Source: Paenibacillus xylanivorans (lineage in GTDB: Bacteria > Bacillota > Bacilli > Paenibacillales > Paenibacillaceae). Taken from it: a stretch of 64,000 nt of DNA. The notes beneath the pieces are model-generated. The model saw only the letters and a list, made by a program, of their open reading frames with translations, ran no database searches and was not told where the DNA came from. Numbering within the stretch: the first letter of the stretch is position 1; every line of letters starts with the position of its first letter. Positions 1 to 8,471 of the stretch are shown here, piece after piece. The DNA lies in the NCBI RefSeq assembly GCF_001280595.1, contig NZ_LITU01000081.1:395366-459365 (forward strand), given 5' to 3'. The translations under genes and the position numbers were made by a program.

Positions 1-236
1 ATAACGGAACCCTCCGTCAAGGTATTGTGGATTCCATCATCGTACGAGACGGTGTTCAGTACGCAAAAGTGGGCAATGACGAAATCAAACTGGATGAAAT
101 TATTCAGGTAACCAATCCAACACTGGCTGAGGAAAATGAAACTCCAGTTCAGGACGCTGCAGATTCAGCTGTAACGAACGAAAGCAAGGAACCAGAACCA
201 TCAGCGCAGCCTGAAGACAATGGAAACACGTTATGA
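1..236 (+). CDS. flgD: Flagellar hook assembly scaffold FlgD, C-terminal fragment
   Basis: The reading frame is open at the left edge of the window (first whole codon at base 3), so only about the last 77 residues are visible. The stretch GIVDSIIVRDGVQYAKVG followed by a short beta-rich segment resembles the C-terminal end of Bacillus-type FlgD, which caps the growing hook and helps FlgE polymerise. After it comes an acidic, Glu/Pro/Asn-rich tail of about 40 residues that is probably disordered. The stop codon overlaps the next start by four bases (ATGA), indicating translational coupling. The identity rests on the short match plus position directly upstream of the hook gene. Confidence 0.75.
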   Translation, partial: NGTLRQGIVDSIIVRDGVQYAKVGNDEIKLDEIIQVTNPTLAEENETPVQDAADSAVTNESKEPEPSAQPEDNGNTL

Positions 237-616
237 GTGATCGGATAACAGTAGGCCAACTGTACACAGGTCCAATTACACCCAATTTGCTTAACCGTTC
301 CAAAACGGGAGAAGCGTCCAATTTAACTGAACGCCCTTTTGCACAGGTATTGGAAGACAATCTTCTAAAATTGAGTAATCATGCTGCCAAAAGATTGGAA
401 CAGCGTGGTATTGAACTCAAGACTGAGCAGATGCAGCAGATTGAAACTGCTCTGGATAAGGCTGCTGCCAAAGGAGCCAAGGAATCCTTGATTTTGATGA
501 AAGATATGGCTCTTATCGTTAATGTCAAAAATCGCACTGTCGTTACAGCCATGGATAGTGAAAGCATGAAAAATAATGTATTCACTCAGATTGACAGTGC
601 TGTAATCATTTCTTGA
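233..616 (+). CDS. Small flagellar operon protein (TIGR02530-like)
   Basis: A 127-residue soluble protein with no signal peptide or membrane segment. The N-terminal 45 residues are Pro/Thr-rich. The rest contains helices (LSNHAAKRLEQRGIEL, then QMQQIETALDKAAAKGAKES) and ends in a beta-rich stretch with NRTVVTAMD. This pattern, and the position between flgD and flgE, fit the family called 'flagellar operon protein' (TIGR02530), whose exact role is not established. Its start overlaps the flgD stop. A GC-rich hairpin follows the stop codon before flgE. I recognise the family by pattern and context only. Confidence 0.7.
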   Translation: MSDRITVGQLYTGPITPNLLNRSKTGEASNLTERPFAQVLEDNLLKLSNHAAKRLEQRGIELKTEQMQQIETALDKAAAKGAKESLILMKDMALIVNVKNRTVVTAMDSESMKNNVFTQIDSAVIIS

Positions 617-641
617 CCGGCTGGCCCTTCTCGGGAGCCGG
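617..641 (+). other. Intra-operon GC-rich hairpin before flgE
   Basis: CCGGCT (617-622) pairs with AGCCGG (636-641), and inside it CCC (625-627) pairs with GGG (633-635) around a five-base loop, leaving a GG bulge. The stem starts right after the upstream stop codon and has no T-run, so it is not a classical terminator. It could be an mRNA stability or processing element that raises hook gene expression; that role is inference. Confidence 0.55.
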
Positions 642-697
642 AATGCCGCTGACCGACTGACGCGGTAACCAAATTAAGACTGGGAGGATTTTTAAAA

Positions 698-1516
698 ATG
701 TTGAAATCAATGTACTCAGGCGTTTCCGGGATGCGGGGTTTTCAAACGAAACTGGATGTAATCGGTAATAATATTGCGAACGTGAATACGGTTGGTTTTA
801 AAGGTAGCCGTGTCATGTTCAAAGATATTATGAGTCAGACCACTGCAGGGGTGACTGCACCGACGGATACTCCAACAGGTGGTGTGAATGCGAAGCAAAT
901 CGGTTTGGGTGTAACTGTAGGATCTATTGACACATTGCATCTTGCAGGAAGTCCTATGACAACAAACAATCCAACAGATTTACGTATTAATGGAGATGGG
1001 TTCTTTCTGGTTTCCATGGGAGGAGATCAGGAGGTTCCATTTCTAACTCGTGCTGGGGATTTTCACGTAGATGCGGCTCGTAATCTGGTTACATCTGACG
1101 GCCTTTTCGTATTAGACAGTGAAGGGGAACAAATCACAATTGCTGATGATGTCGTTTCCTTTACAATCGGCCAAAACGGTATGATTAACCAGACAATGGC
1201 TGATGGAACAATCGAAAGTGAAACTCAACTGGGGATTGGGAAAGTGGTCAACCCTGAAGGCCTAGAAAAAATAGGGGGTAACCTTTACCGGATGACTGCC
1301 AATGCCAATCCTGACGGCACACTTGTTTCTTTAACAGCAAATGATGCCGAGAATGGAACAGGCTCAATTATTGCAGGACAACTTGAAATGTCCAACGTAG
1401 ATCTGACTGGTGAATTCACAGAGATGATCGTGGCTCAGCGTGGATTCCAGGCGAACTCACGGATTATTACAACGTCGGATGAAGTGCTTCAGGAAGTTGT
1501 TAACCTGAAACGTTAA
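698..1516 (+). CDS. flgE: Flagellar hook protein FlgE (FlgE/FlgG-type)
   Basis: A 272-residue member of the rod/hook family. The N-terminus carries the flagellar axial motif (NNIANVNTVGFKGSR, about residues 27-41), and the C-terminal conserved helix contains VDLTGEFTEMIVAQRGFQAN. The protein builds the hook outside the cell, joined to the rod, and is exported by the flagellar type III apparatus encoded downstream. A hook-cap gene lies just upstream, as in Bacillus, where this gene was first called flgG and is now treated as the hook gene. Length is close to the Bacillus hook protein and shorter than enterobacterial FlgE. A GGGAGGA ribosome site precedes the ATG. The hook versus distal-rod assignment rests partly on gene order. 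Confidence 0.88.
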   Translation: MLKSMYSGVSGMRGFQTKLDVIGNNIANVNTVGFKGSRVMFKDIMSQTTAGVTAPTDTPTGGVNAKQIGLGVTVGSIDTLHLAGSPMTTNNPTDLRINGDGFFLVSMGGDQEVPFLTRAGDFHVDAARNLVTSDGLFVLDSEGEQITIADDVVSFTIGQNGMINQTMADGTIESETQLGIGKVVNPEGLEKIGGNLYRMTANANPDGTLVSLTANDAENGTGSIIAGQLEMSNVDLTGEFTEMIVAQRGFQANSRIITTSDEVLQEVVNLKR

Positions 1517-1582
1517 TAACTGATTAGCAATTTTTAATGCGTGGGGGAGCTTGCTCCTCCACTCTGATCGAGGGGGCTTAGC

Positions 1583-1804
1583 ATGATTTCGGTTACGCGG
1601 TTAAATGGTTCTCCCATGTGGTTAAATGCGCTGATGGTTGAAATTGTGGAAGAGACACCAGACACGTATATTACTCTGGTAACCGGAAAGAGACTTATTG
1701 TGCTTGAAAAGGCCGATGAAGTCATTTCCAAAATTAAAGATTACAACCGTGAAATCGGGGTTCAGGCAGCCACTATTAAAGTGCAGCAAACGGAGGAGTC
1801 CTGA
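1583..1804 (+). CDS. swrD: SwrD/FlbD-family flagellar motor protein
   Basis: A 73-residue protein beginning MISVTRLNGSPMWLNALM, with the family's TPDT and TLVTGKR motifs near residues 27-40. In Bacillus subtilis the equivalent gene (formerly ylzI), between flgE and fliL, is known to raise flagellar torque and support swarming, probably through the stator. The ATG follows a GAGGGGG ribosome site, and the stop codon overlaps the fliL start by one base. Size and location match the family exactly. Confidence 0.88.
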   Translation: MISVTRLNGSPMWLNALMVEIVEETPDTYITLVTGKRLIVLEKADEVISKIKDYNREIGVQAATIKVQQTEES

Positions 1805-2262
1805 TGAAAAAGATGTTGCCTTGGCTTGCAACAAGCTTGCTAGCTATAACACTCATTGTGGTGGTTGTGTTTGTATTTATGCAAGGACAGAACGGGAATA
1901 AGCTTGATACACATACGGCAGCTGCTGCAGAGAAGAAGATGACTGCGGATGAGATTGTTGCAGTTTCCTCAGAGCTTGGAGAAATTAAAACCAATTTGGC
2001 TGATATAGACCATATTGTCGTTGTAAGTTTTTCTTTCAAATTATCCGACAAAAAAGCCAAAGAAGATTTTGAGAAAATCAAGGAAATCACGGTGAAGCCT
2101 ATTATCATCCAGACGTTTGCGGATACCAAGTCTGATGAACTGGCTACAGCAAAAGGTCGTATTCAATTTAATAAAAAATTGACCGAGCTCATTAATGAAG
2201 CTTTGCCAGAAGGTAAGCTGACCAGCACTAATTTTTCTTCTTTTGTGATGGCGCCAATGTAA
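1804..2262 (+). CDS. fliL: Flagellar basal body-associated protein FliL
   Basis: A 152-residue single-pass membrane protein. Residues 7-27 form the only membrane helix; residues 50-150 are the periplasm-facing FliL domain, with alternating strands and a long helix. FliL surrounds the stator units and affects motor output. It overlaps swrD by one base and is followed after 39 bases by fliM, the standard order in Gram-positive fla/che operons. Sequence conservation is low in this family, so the call uses topology, size and position together. Confidence 0.88.
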   Translation: MKKMLPWLATSLLAITLIVVVVFVFMQGQNGNKLDTHTAAAAEKKMTADEIVAVSSELGEIKTNLADIDHIVVVSFSFKLSDKKAKEDFEKIKEITVKPIIIQTFADTKSDELATAKGRIQFNKKLTELINEALPEGKLTSTNFSSFVMAPM

Positions 2263-2301
2263 TGAACAGGACACGCTGTAAATCTGTAAGGGGGTGAGAA
2301 C

Positions 2302-3300
2302 ATGGTGGATGTATTATCACAAAATGAGATTGACGCCCTATTAGCTGCCCTTTCCTCTGGTGAGATGGATGCTGAGGAATTGAAAAAGGAAGAAACTCAA
2401 AAGAAAATTAGATCGTACGATTTTAAGCGGGCGGTTCGTTTTTCCAAAGATCATATTCGAAGCTTGACCCGTATTCACGAAAACTTTGCACGCTTTCTCA
2501 CCACTTATTTTTCAGCCCAACTGCGGACGTTCGTTCAGATCAATGTCGTTCAGGTTGAACAGTTGCCTTATGACGAGTTTATCCGTTCTATTCCGAAGAT
2601 GACGATATTGAACATATTTGAGGCGGAGCCATTACAGGGACGGATGGTGATGGAGGTTCATCCCAACGTGGGTTATGCAATGCTGGATCGTCTGCTTGGC
2701 GGAACAGGAAATGCACCGACAAAGATCGCATCGATGACGGAAATTGAGACGACGATTATGGAGCGGATTTTCAGCCGTGCGTTTGAGAGTTTGCAGGAAG
2801 CATGGAAGACTGTGTTGGATATTTCTCCAAGGATGGAAGCGCTGGAGACCAATCCGCAATTTATGCAGATTGTTTCCCCCAATGAGACCATTGCTTTGAT
2901 CTCACTGAGTACCAAAATCGGTGACACCACAGGCATGATCAATTTGTGTATCCCGCATGTCGTTCTTGAACCTATTATGTCCCGGTTGTCGACTCATCAG
3001 TGGTTTGTTTCGGAGAAAAAAACGAGAGCTCCGGAAGAATATGATGCTCTTAAAGAGCGTGTGAACAAAGCCAAATTGCCCGTCGTTGCGGAATTGGGAG
3101 AATCCAGGATTTCGATTGCTGAATTTCTGGGTCTGTCTGTTGGCGATGTCATTACGTTGAACAAACCCGTTGATGAGGGACTGTCCATTAAAGTTGGAGA
3201 CAGGCTGAAGTATATGGGAAGCCCGGGAACGATCAAGGATCGTGTGGCTGTGCAAATAGACAAGATTGTCACCGAAGGAGTTGAAGAATTTGACGAGTAA
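2302..3300 (+). CDS. fliM: Flagellar motor switch protein FliM
   Basis: A 332-residue cytoplasmic C-ring protein. The N-terminal LSQNEIDALLAALSSGE (from residue 5) is the phospho-CheY-binding peptide of FliM. The middle is the CheC-like domain (LLGGTGNAP region near residue 135) and the last 80 residues form the SpoA domain that packs with FliN/FliY. It works with FliG and FliY to set rotation direction. A GGGGGTGAGAAC ribosome region precedes the ATG. The 3' end overlaps the likely fliY start by 11 bases. Confidence 0.97.
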   Translation: MVDVLSQNEIDALLAALSSGEMDAEELKKEETQKKIRSYDFKRAVRFSKDHIRSLTRIHENFARFLTTYFSAQLRTFVQINVVQVEQLPYDEFIRSIPKMTILNIFEAEPLQGRMVMEVHPNVGYAMLDRLLGGTGNAPTKIASMTEIETTIMERIFSRAFESLQEAWKTVLDISPRMEALETNPQFMQIVSPNETIALISLSTKIGDTTGMINLCIPHVVLEPIMSRLSTHQWFVSEKKTRAPEEYDALKERVNKAKLPVVAELGESRISIAEFLGLSVGDVITLNKPVDEGLSIKVGDRLKYMGSPGTIKDRVAVQIDKIVTEGVEEFDE

Positions 3301-4552
3301 GGATTATTTATCCCAAGAAGAAATCGATGCTTTGCTCAGACAATCGGAATCGATGAACAGTTCGGAACCGGCTGAGAAAACAGTTGATGATTTTTTGACC
3401 GAGCTGGAACAAGATGCCTTGGGAGAGATTGGTAACATTACATTTGGTAGTGCAGCGACAGCTTTGTCCACGCTTTTGGGCCTAAAAGTAGATATTACAA
3501 CACCTAAGGTGTCCATCATTAGCCGGACACAGTTTGATGAAGCATTTCCTAAGCCTCATGTTGCAGTCCATGTGAATTATGTAGATGGATTTGAAGGGAT
3601 CAACTCGCTAGTCATCAAAAAACGGGATGCTCAAGTCATAGCCGATCTGATGCTTGGTGGCGAAGGAAATCCGGTCGATGAAGAACTGAATGAAATCCAT
3701 ATCAGTGCAGTGCAGGAAGCGATGAATCAGATGATGGGTTCGTCAGCTACATCCATGTCCACAATCTTTAACCGTTTCGTGAATATTTCTCCTCCGGGAA
3801 TTGATATTCTCAATATGGAAAGTGGTGAAGGAGTCAGCAATCTTCCAGAAGATGAGACGTTGATTCAAGTATCATTCCGTCTGTTAATTGGCGATCTGAT
3901 CGATTCCAATCTCATGCAGCTGCTTCCAGTACACTTTGCGAAAGAAATGGTAGAGATGTTGATTGGAGGCGCCCAAGAGTCTACTGCAAGTGCGCCAGTT
4001 GCGTCAACACCTGAGCCAGCACCAGCAGCAGTACCTGTTGCCCCTCAGCAACCTCCGGTTCAGCAACAGGTGCCGCCACAGGCGCAACAACCGCCTGTTC
4101 AAGATTATAATGGATATGGACAGGCTCCTATGGGGATGCCTCAAGGAATGCCGCCACAGCAGCCTTACAGCATGCCTCCGCAGCAACCATATGGTGTGCC
4201 GCAGCATTACGGGGGTATGCCGAACAGGAATGTAAACGTACAACCGGTTCAATTCGCCAATTTGCAAAACGGGGCGTTTGGTCAGGTAGACGAAAACAAT
4301 TTGAATTTATTGATGGACATTCCCCTTAAAGTCACCGTAGAATTAGGAAGGACCCAGAAGCAAATTAAGGATATTTTAGAACTGTCACAAGGTTCAATTG
4401 TCGAGCTGGACAAACTGGCCGGTGAACCTGTCGATATTTTGGTAAATAACAAATTGATTGCCAAAGGTGAGGTTGTCGTAATCGACGAAAACTTTGGTGT
4501 TCGTGTTATAGATATCGTAAGCCAATGGGACCGAATTCAGAAATTACAATAA
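3290..4552 (+). CDS. fliY: Flagellar motor switch phosphatase FliY
   Basis: The likely start is TTG at 3290, nine bases after AAGGAG, giving 420 residues. A TTG at 3266 would add eight residues but lacks a ribosome site. The N-terminus repeats the FliM-like CheY-binding peptide (LSQEEIDALLRQ). The central domain is CheC-like, with active helices that include Glu46/Asn49 (GEIGN) and the second helix EAMNQMMGSS; family members dephosphorylate CheY-P. A roughly 100-residue Pro/Gln/Met-rich linker (about residues 228-330) connects to a C-terminal FliN/SpoA domain ending in IVSQWDRI. It replaces FliN in the C-ring, as in Bacillus. The linker looks longer than usual. Confidence 0.95.
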   Translation: MTSKDYLSQEEIDALLRQSESMNSSEPAEKTVDDFLTELEQDALGEIGNITFGSAATALSTLLGLKVDITTPKVSIISRTQFDEAFPKPHVAVHVNYVDGFEGINSLVIKKRDAQVIADLMLGGEGNPVDEELNEIHISAVQEAMNQMMGSSATSMSTIFNRFVNISPPGIDILNMESGEGVSNLPEDETLIQVSFRLLIGDLIDSNLMQLLPVHFAKEMVEMLIGGAQESTASAPVASTPEPAPAAVPVAPQQPPVQQQVPPQAQQPPVQDYNGYGQAPMGMPQGMPPQQPYSMPPQQPYGVPQHYGGMPNRNVNVQPVQFANLQNGAFGQVDENNLNLLMDIPLKVTVELGRTQKQIKDILELSQGSIVELDKLAGEPVDILVNNKLIAKGEVVVIDENFGVRVIDIVSQWDRIQKLQ

Positions 4553-4580
4553 GCACAATTTAGGGAGGACTTGAATCAAG

Positions 4581-4946
4581 ATGGCAAACCGAATTTTAGT
4601 CGTGGACGACGCTGCATTTATGAGAATGATGATCCGGGACATTTTGTCCAAAAACGGATACGAGGTCGTTGGCGAAGCACAGGATGGATCACAAGCAATT
4701 GAGAAGTTTAAGGAGCTTCGTCCTGATCTGATCACAATGGATATTACCATGCCTGAGATGGATGGTATTGCAGCATTGAAAGAAATCAAAAAAATTGATG
4801 CCAACGCAAAAGTGATTATGTGCTCTGCGATGGGTCAACAAGCGATGGTTATTGATGCAATTCAAGCCGGAGCCAAAGATTTCATCGTGAAGCCGTTCCA
4901 ATCTGACCGGGTTATTGAAGCAATCAGCAAAACGCTGGGCGTTTAA
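4581..4946 (+). CDS. cheY: Chemotaxis response regulator CheY
   Basis: A 121-residue stand-alone receiver domain. Asp9 and Asp10 form the acidic pocket, Asp54 in MDITMPEMDG is the phospho-acceptor, and the conserved lysine lies in VKPF near the C-terminus. It is phosphorylated by CheA and binds FliM and FliY; in Gram-positive bacteria CheY-P promotes counter-clockwise rotation. The gene sits between fliY and fliO, its usual place in Bacillus-type operons. A TAGGGAGGA ribosome site lies upstream of the ATG. Confidence 0.97.
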   Translation: MANRILVVDDAAFMRMMIRDILSKNGYEVVGEAQDGSQAIEKFKELRPDLITMDITMPEMDGIAALKEIKKIDANAKVIMCSAMGQQAMVIDAIQAGAKDFIVKPFQSDRVIEAISKTLGV

Positions 4947-4951
4947 GAGAC

Positions 4952-5494
4952 ATGATGATGGCTCAGGATAAGATTCCAAATGATGTAGGCGCGGGAGTCA
5001 ATTATTATTTTCAGCTTGTATGGGTGATTGTTGTCCTGGCCGTCATTCTGGTTCTTATAGTCTATCTGATTCGTTTTCTAAACAAACGGAATCAGCGATG
5101 GTTCCGGAACGGCACAATTCGTATTTTGGGTGGAGTCGGACTGGGACCAAACAAGTCGCTGCAAATTATAGAAATTGGCGGTAGCGTTTATCTACTCGGT
5201 GTGGGTGATGACATACAGCTGGTGGATAAGGTTTCGGATCTTGAAGAGGCACAGCGAATCATTGATTCATTTGAACGGGATGCTTCAGCACAACAGGGAA
5301 GCCTCTCGCCTCTCATTGCGAAGCTGGCAGCCCGCTTGCGCAAAGATGAACCGCCGCGGGAAATGGAACTTGAGGATACAACCTCTTTTCACGAACTGTT
5401 TGAATCTAAACTTCGGCAGATGCCTAACCGTAAAGAAAAGATGGAGAAGGTTCTGGAAGAAGACAATACTACAGATCGGTCGAGGGATTCATGA
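4952..5494 (+). CDS. fliO: Flagellar export component FliO (FliZ)
   Basis: A 180-residue protein with one membrane helix at about residues 17-41 (YFQLVWVIVVLAVILVLIV is the core), then a basic segment and a cytoplasmic domain beginning IRILGGVGLGPNKSLQIIEI, typical of FliO. FliO helps assemble the FliP ring of the export gate. Three consecutive ATG codons at 4952-4960 leave the exact start uncertain, and no strong ribosome site is visible. It overlaps fliP by four bases. In Bacillus subtilis this gene is called fliZ, although it is longer there. Confidence 0.85.
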   Translation: MMMAQDKIPNDVGAGVNYYFQLVWVIVVLAVILVLIVYLIRFLNKRNQRWFRNGTIRILGGVGLGPNKSLQIIEIGGSVYLLGVGDDIQLVDKVSDLEEAQRIIDSFERDASAQQGSLSPLIAKLAARLRKDEPPREMELEDTTSFHELFESKLRQMPNRKEKMEKVLEEDNTTDRSRDS

Positions 5495-6246
5495 AGAAAA
5501 AGATTTGGTTAGCGTGTTTTTTCATAGGGCTCTTCAGTCTGGCCTCCGTCACTGCTGCCTTTGCCGAACCGATTCCGAATATTGACATTCAAATTGGAAA
5601 CGGGGATGGGAGCACACCAAGCACGAGTTCACTGTCGATTATCCTGTTGATCACGGTACTTAGTATAGCGCCAGCTTTGCTAGTACTGATGACCAGTTTT
5701 ACCCGGATTGTTATCGTTCTCGGTTTTGTGCGGACATCCTTGGGTACGCAGCAAATGCCACCCAATCAGGTGCTGGTCGGTTTGGCACTTTTTCTGACAC
5801 TTTTCATTATGTCACCGACGTTGTCGTCCATCAATCAGGTAGCGCTTCAGCCCTATCTCAAGGGAGACATCACACAAACCGAGGCGTTGGAAAAAGCTGC
5901 GGATCCCATGAAGAAATTTATGTTCTCCCACACCAGGGAGAAAGACCTATTGCTGTTTATGAAGTACAATCAAACCGAAAAGCCCAGCACATATCAGGAT
6001 ATTCCGATTACTGTGATGGTACCGGCATATGCAATCAGTGAGTTGAAGACAGCATTCCAGATGGGATTCATGATCTTTATTCCATTCTTGGTTATAGACA
6101 TTGTAGTGGCGAGTACACTCATGGCTATGGGGATGATGATGCTTCCACCTGTCATGATCTCATTACCTTTTAAAATACTGCTATTTGTACTAGTCGATGG
6201 CTGGTATCTGGTTGTGAAGTCACTGTTGCTGAGTTTTAACACTTGA
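5491..6246 (+). CDS. fliP: Flagellar export gate protein FliP
   Basis: A 251-residue membrane protein with an N-terminal cleavable signal-like segment (ending near AFAEPIP), then the FliP core with four membrane spans. Signatures include RIVIVLGFVRTSLGTQQMPP and FLVIDIVVASTLMAMGMMML. FliP forms the central ring of the flagellar type III secretion gate. It overlaps the end of fliO by four bases (ATGA) and is followed by fliQ. Confidence 0.97.
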   Translation: MKKKIWLACFFIGLFSLASVTAAFAEPIPNIDIQIGNGDGSTPSTSSLSIILLITVLSIAPALLVLMTSFTRIVIVLGFVRTSLGTQQMPPNQVLVGLALFLTLFIMSPTLSSINQVALQPYLKGDITQTEALEKAADPMKKFMFSHTREKDLLLFMKYNQTEKPSTYQDIPITVMVPAYAISELKTAFQMGFMIFIPFLVIDIVVASTLMAMGMMMLPPVMISLPFKILLFVLVDGWYLVVKSLLLSFNT

Positions 6247-6271
6247 GCCGGAATATTAAAGGAGGACGGTC

Positions 6272-6541
6272 ATGACTTCGGAGTTTATTATCGGTCTGGC
6301 CGGGAAAGCGGTCTATACTTCACTGCTGGCCAGCGCACCCATGCTTATTCTAGCTCTGGTTGTAGGACTCATTATCAGTGTGTTTCAGGCAACAACTCAA
6401 ATTCAGGAGCAAACGCTGGCCTTTGTACCTAAAATCATTGCCGTACTTCTGGCAGTACTTTTGTTTGGTCCTTGGATATTGAATATACTGGTCGATTTCA
6501 CGTATAACATTCTCGATAATTTATACAGATACATAGGGTAG
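6272..6541 (+). CDS. fliQ: Flagellar export gate protein FliQ
   Basis: An 89-residue protein with two membrane helices and the family motif PMLILALVVGLIISVFQATT, followed by QIQEQTLAFVPKI. It packs around the FliP-FliR ring in the export gate. The ATG is preceded by AAAGGAGGA. Only ten bases separate its stop from the chosen fliR start. Confidence 0.97.
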   Translation: MTSEFIIGLAGKAVYTSLLASAPMLILALVVGLIISVFQATTQIQEQTLAFVPKIIAVLLAVLLFGPWILNILVDFTYNILDNLYRYIG

Positions 6542-6551
6542 GCTGTTGCAG

Positions 6552-7340
6552 ATGGAGACATTGTTGCAAAGTTTTCCTGTCGCTCTGCTTATGTTTTGTC
6601 GAATAGCATCATTTTTTGTAACTGCTCCTGTCTTCTCCGCTCGGAATGTGCCGAATTCTATTAAAATTGGTTTATCGGCATTTGTAACCTTGACTGTGTA
6701 TATGGTATACGGCATAGACCAGGTTGTACCAACGGATCTGAGTTATATCCTGCTGGTCATCCGAGAGATATTGATTGGCTTGCTCCTAGGCTTTGTTGCT
6801 TATCTGTTAATGACCGCGATACAGACAGCAGGAACCTTTATTGATCTTCAGATCGGTTTTGGTATGGCTAACGTATATGATCCAATGACTGGTGCTTCTG
6901 CACCGCTTACAGGTAACTTCAAATATGCCTTTGCTATACTGCTCTTTCTGACAATGAACGGACATCATTATCTGCTCGATGCCATTGTATACAGTTATCG
7001 CTGGATTCCGTTGTCGAACGTATTCTATCTACGATTGGCAGATGGAAGTATTGCTGAATTTTTGGTGCGTACATTAGGTCAATCTTTTATGTTGGCTTTT
7101 CAGATGTCTGCACCGATTGTAGTTGCCCTGTTTTTGACGGATGTAGGATTGGGATTCTTGGCGAAGACGGCTCCTCAATTTAATGTATTTGCCGTCGGAA
7201 TGCCGCTTAAGGTACTCGTTGGGCTTGCTATTTTGCTTTTGCTGGTTCCCAGTTTTGCCTTTGTGTTTAGTCAATTGTTCGAAGTAATGTTTAGCTCCAT
7301 GGAAAAATTGCTTGGGACCATTGGACAAAGGCCGGGCTGA
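6552..7340 (+). CDS. fliR: Flagellar export gate protein FliR
   Basis: A 262-residue membrane protein with about six hydrophobic spans; FQATT-like and FIDLQIGFGMANVYDP motifs are typical of FliR. It completes the FliP5R1 core of the export gate. The start ATG at 6552 sits nine bases after AGGGTAGG. A TTG at 6546 (two residues longer) is too close to that site. It follows fliQ and precedes flhB, the universal order. Confidence 0.95.
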   Translation: METLLQSFPVALLMFCRIASFFVTAPVFSARNVPNSIKIGLSAFVTLTVYMVYGIDQVVPTDLSYILLVIREILIGLLLGFVAYLLMTAIQTAGTFIDLQIGFGMANVYDPMTGASAPLTGNFKYAFAILLFLTMNGHHYLLDAIVYSYRWIPLSNVFYLRLADGSIAEFLVRTLGQSFMLAFQMSAPIVVALFLTDVGLGFLAKTAPQFNVFAVGMPLKVLVGLAILLLLVPSFAFVFSQLFEVMFSSMEKLLGTIGQRPG

Positions 7341-7363
7341 GTGAAACGGAGGACAAGATTCGA

Positions 7364-8446
7364 ATGAAATATCAACTCGACCTCCAGATGTTCGCAGGGG
7401 AAAAAACAGAGAAGGCGACCCCGAAAAAGAGGCAGGATACGCGAAAAAAAGGACAGGTTGTCAAAAGTATGGAGCTGTCCGGCGCATCCATTCTCCTATT
7501 CACCTTTTTGATCATGATGATGTTCAGTAACTTTTACAAAGAACGTATGGTTCGACTGTTTACTGACATCTTCATTAATCGGCTGAGTATGGAGGTCACC
7601 GGGGAGAATGTCGTAGCCTTATTGATGCGTTATGGCATTGAGGTGATGCTATTGCTTGCTCCTGTTTTGCTTGGTGCAGTACTTGTTGCGTTAATCGTCA
7701 ATTACATGCAGGTAGGTTTCCTGCTTGTAGGAGAGGGGTTAAAGCCGAAACTGGAAAAGTTGGATCCGATTAAAGGGTTCAAGAACATTTTTTCTCTTCG
7801 TTCTTTGGTGGAGTTTGCTAAATCCATTATGAAAATGTCGATTATCGGCTTTCTGGTTTACAGTACGATCACAGGTTATCAGTCAGATATTGCTTCATTG
7901 TCACATTTTTCATTGGATGCGATTCTGCATTTTGCTGCTTCAATCACCTTAAACTTGGGAATCAAGATTGCAGTAGCCCTGTTAGTACTTGCCGTACTCG
8001 ACTATATGTACCAGAAGTATGATTACGAGAAAAACATTAGGATGTCCAAACAAGACATCAAAGACGAATACAAAAAAATGGAAGGTGACCCACTGATCAA
8101 AGGGAAAATCAGGGAGCGCCAGCGTCGTATGGCTGTTCAGCGCATGATGCAGGAAGTTCCCAAAGCGGACGTGATTATCACCAACCCAACTCACTTTGCC
8201 GTAGCGCTTAAGTATGAAGGGTCTGAGATGGAAGCACCGCAGATTATAGCCAAAGGTCAGGATTACGTCGCCTTGCGCATTAAGGAAATTGCCAAAGAGC
8301 ACGGTGTCATTACAATGGAAAACAAGCCGCTGGCACGGGCATTGTTCCAGAGAGCCGAGATTGGTGACGCTATACCGGCTGATTTGTTTCAAGCGGTAGC
8401 CGAAGTGCTGGCTTATGTATATAAATTAAAGGGCAGAACGAAATAA
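7364..8446 (+). CDS. flhB: Flagellar export substrate-specificity switch FlhB
   Basis: A 360-residue protein with a soluble N-terminus containing the KTEKATPKKRQDTRKKGQV motif, four membrane helices, then a cytoplasmic domain with the self-cleaving NPTH motif at residues 274-277. Autocleavage there switches export from rod/hook to filament substrates. ATG is preceded by CGGAGGA. The protein is full length with all expected motifs. Confidence 0.97.
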   Translation: MKYQLDLQMFAGEKTEKATPKKRQDTRKKGQVVKSMELSGASILLFTFLIMMMFSNFYKERMVRLFTDIFINRLSMEVTGENVVALLMRYGIEVMLLLAPVLLGAVLVALIVNYMQVGFLLVGEGLKPKLEKLDPIKGFKNIFSLRSLVEFAKSIMKMSIIGFLVYSTITGYQSDIASLSHFSLDAILHFAASITLNLGIKIAVALLVLAVLDYMYQKYDYEKNIRMSKQDIKDEYKKMEGDPLIKGKIRERQRRMAVQRMMQEVPKADVIITNPTHFAVALKYEGSEMEAPQIIAKGQDYVALRIKEIAKEHGVITMENKPLARALFQRAEIGDAIPADLFQAVAEVLAYVYKLKGRTK

Positions 8447-8471
8447 CAGGGGATCGGAGGCCGTACATCCA

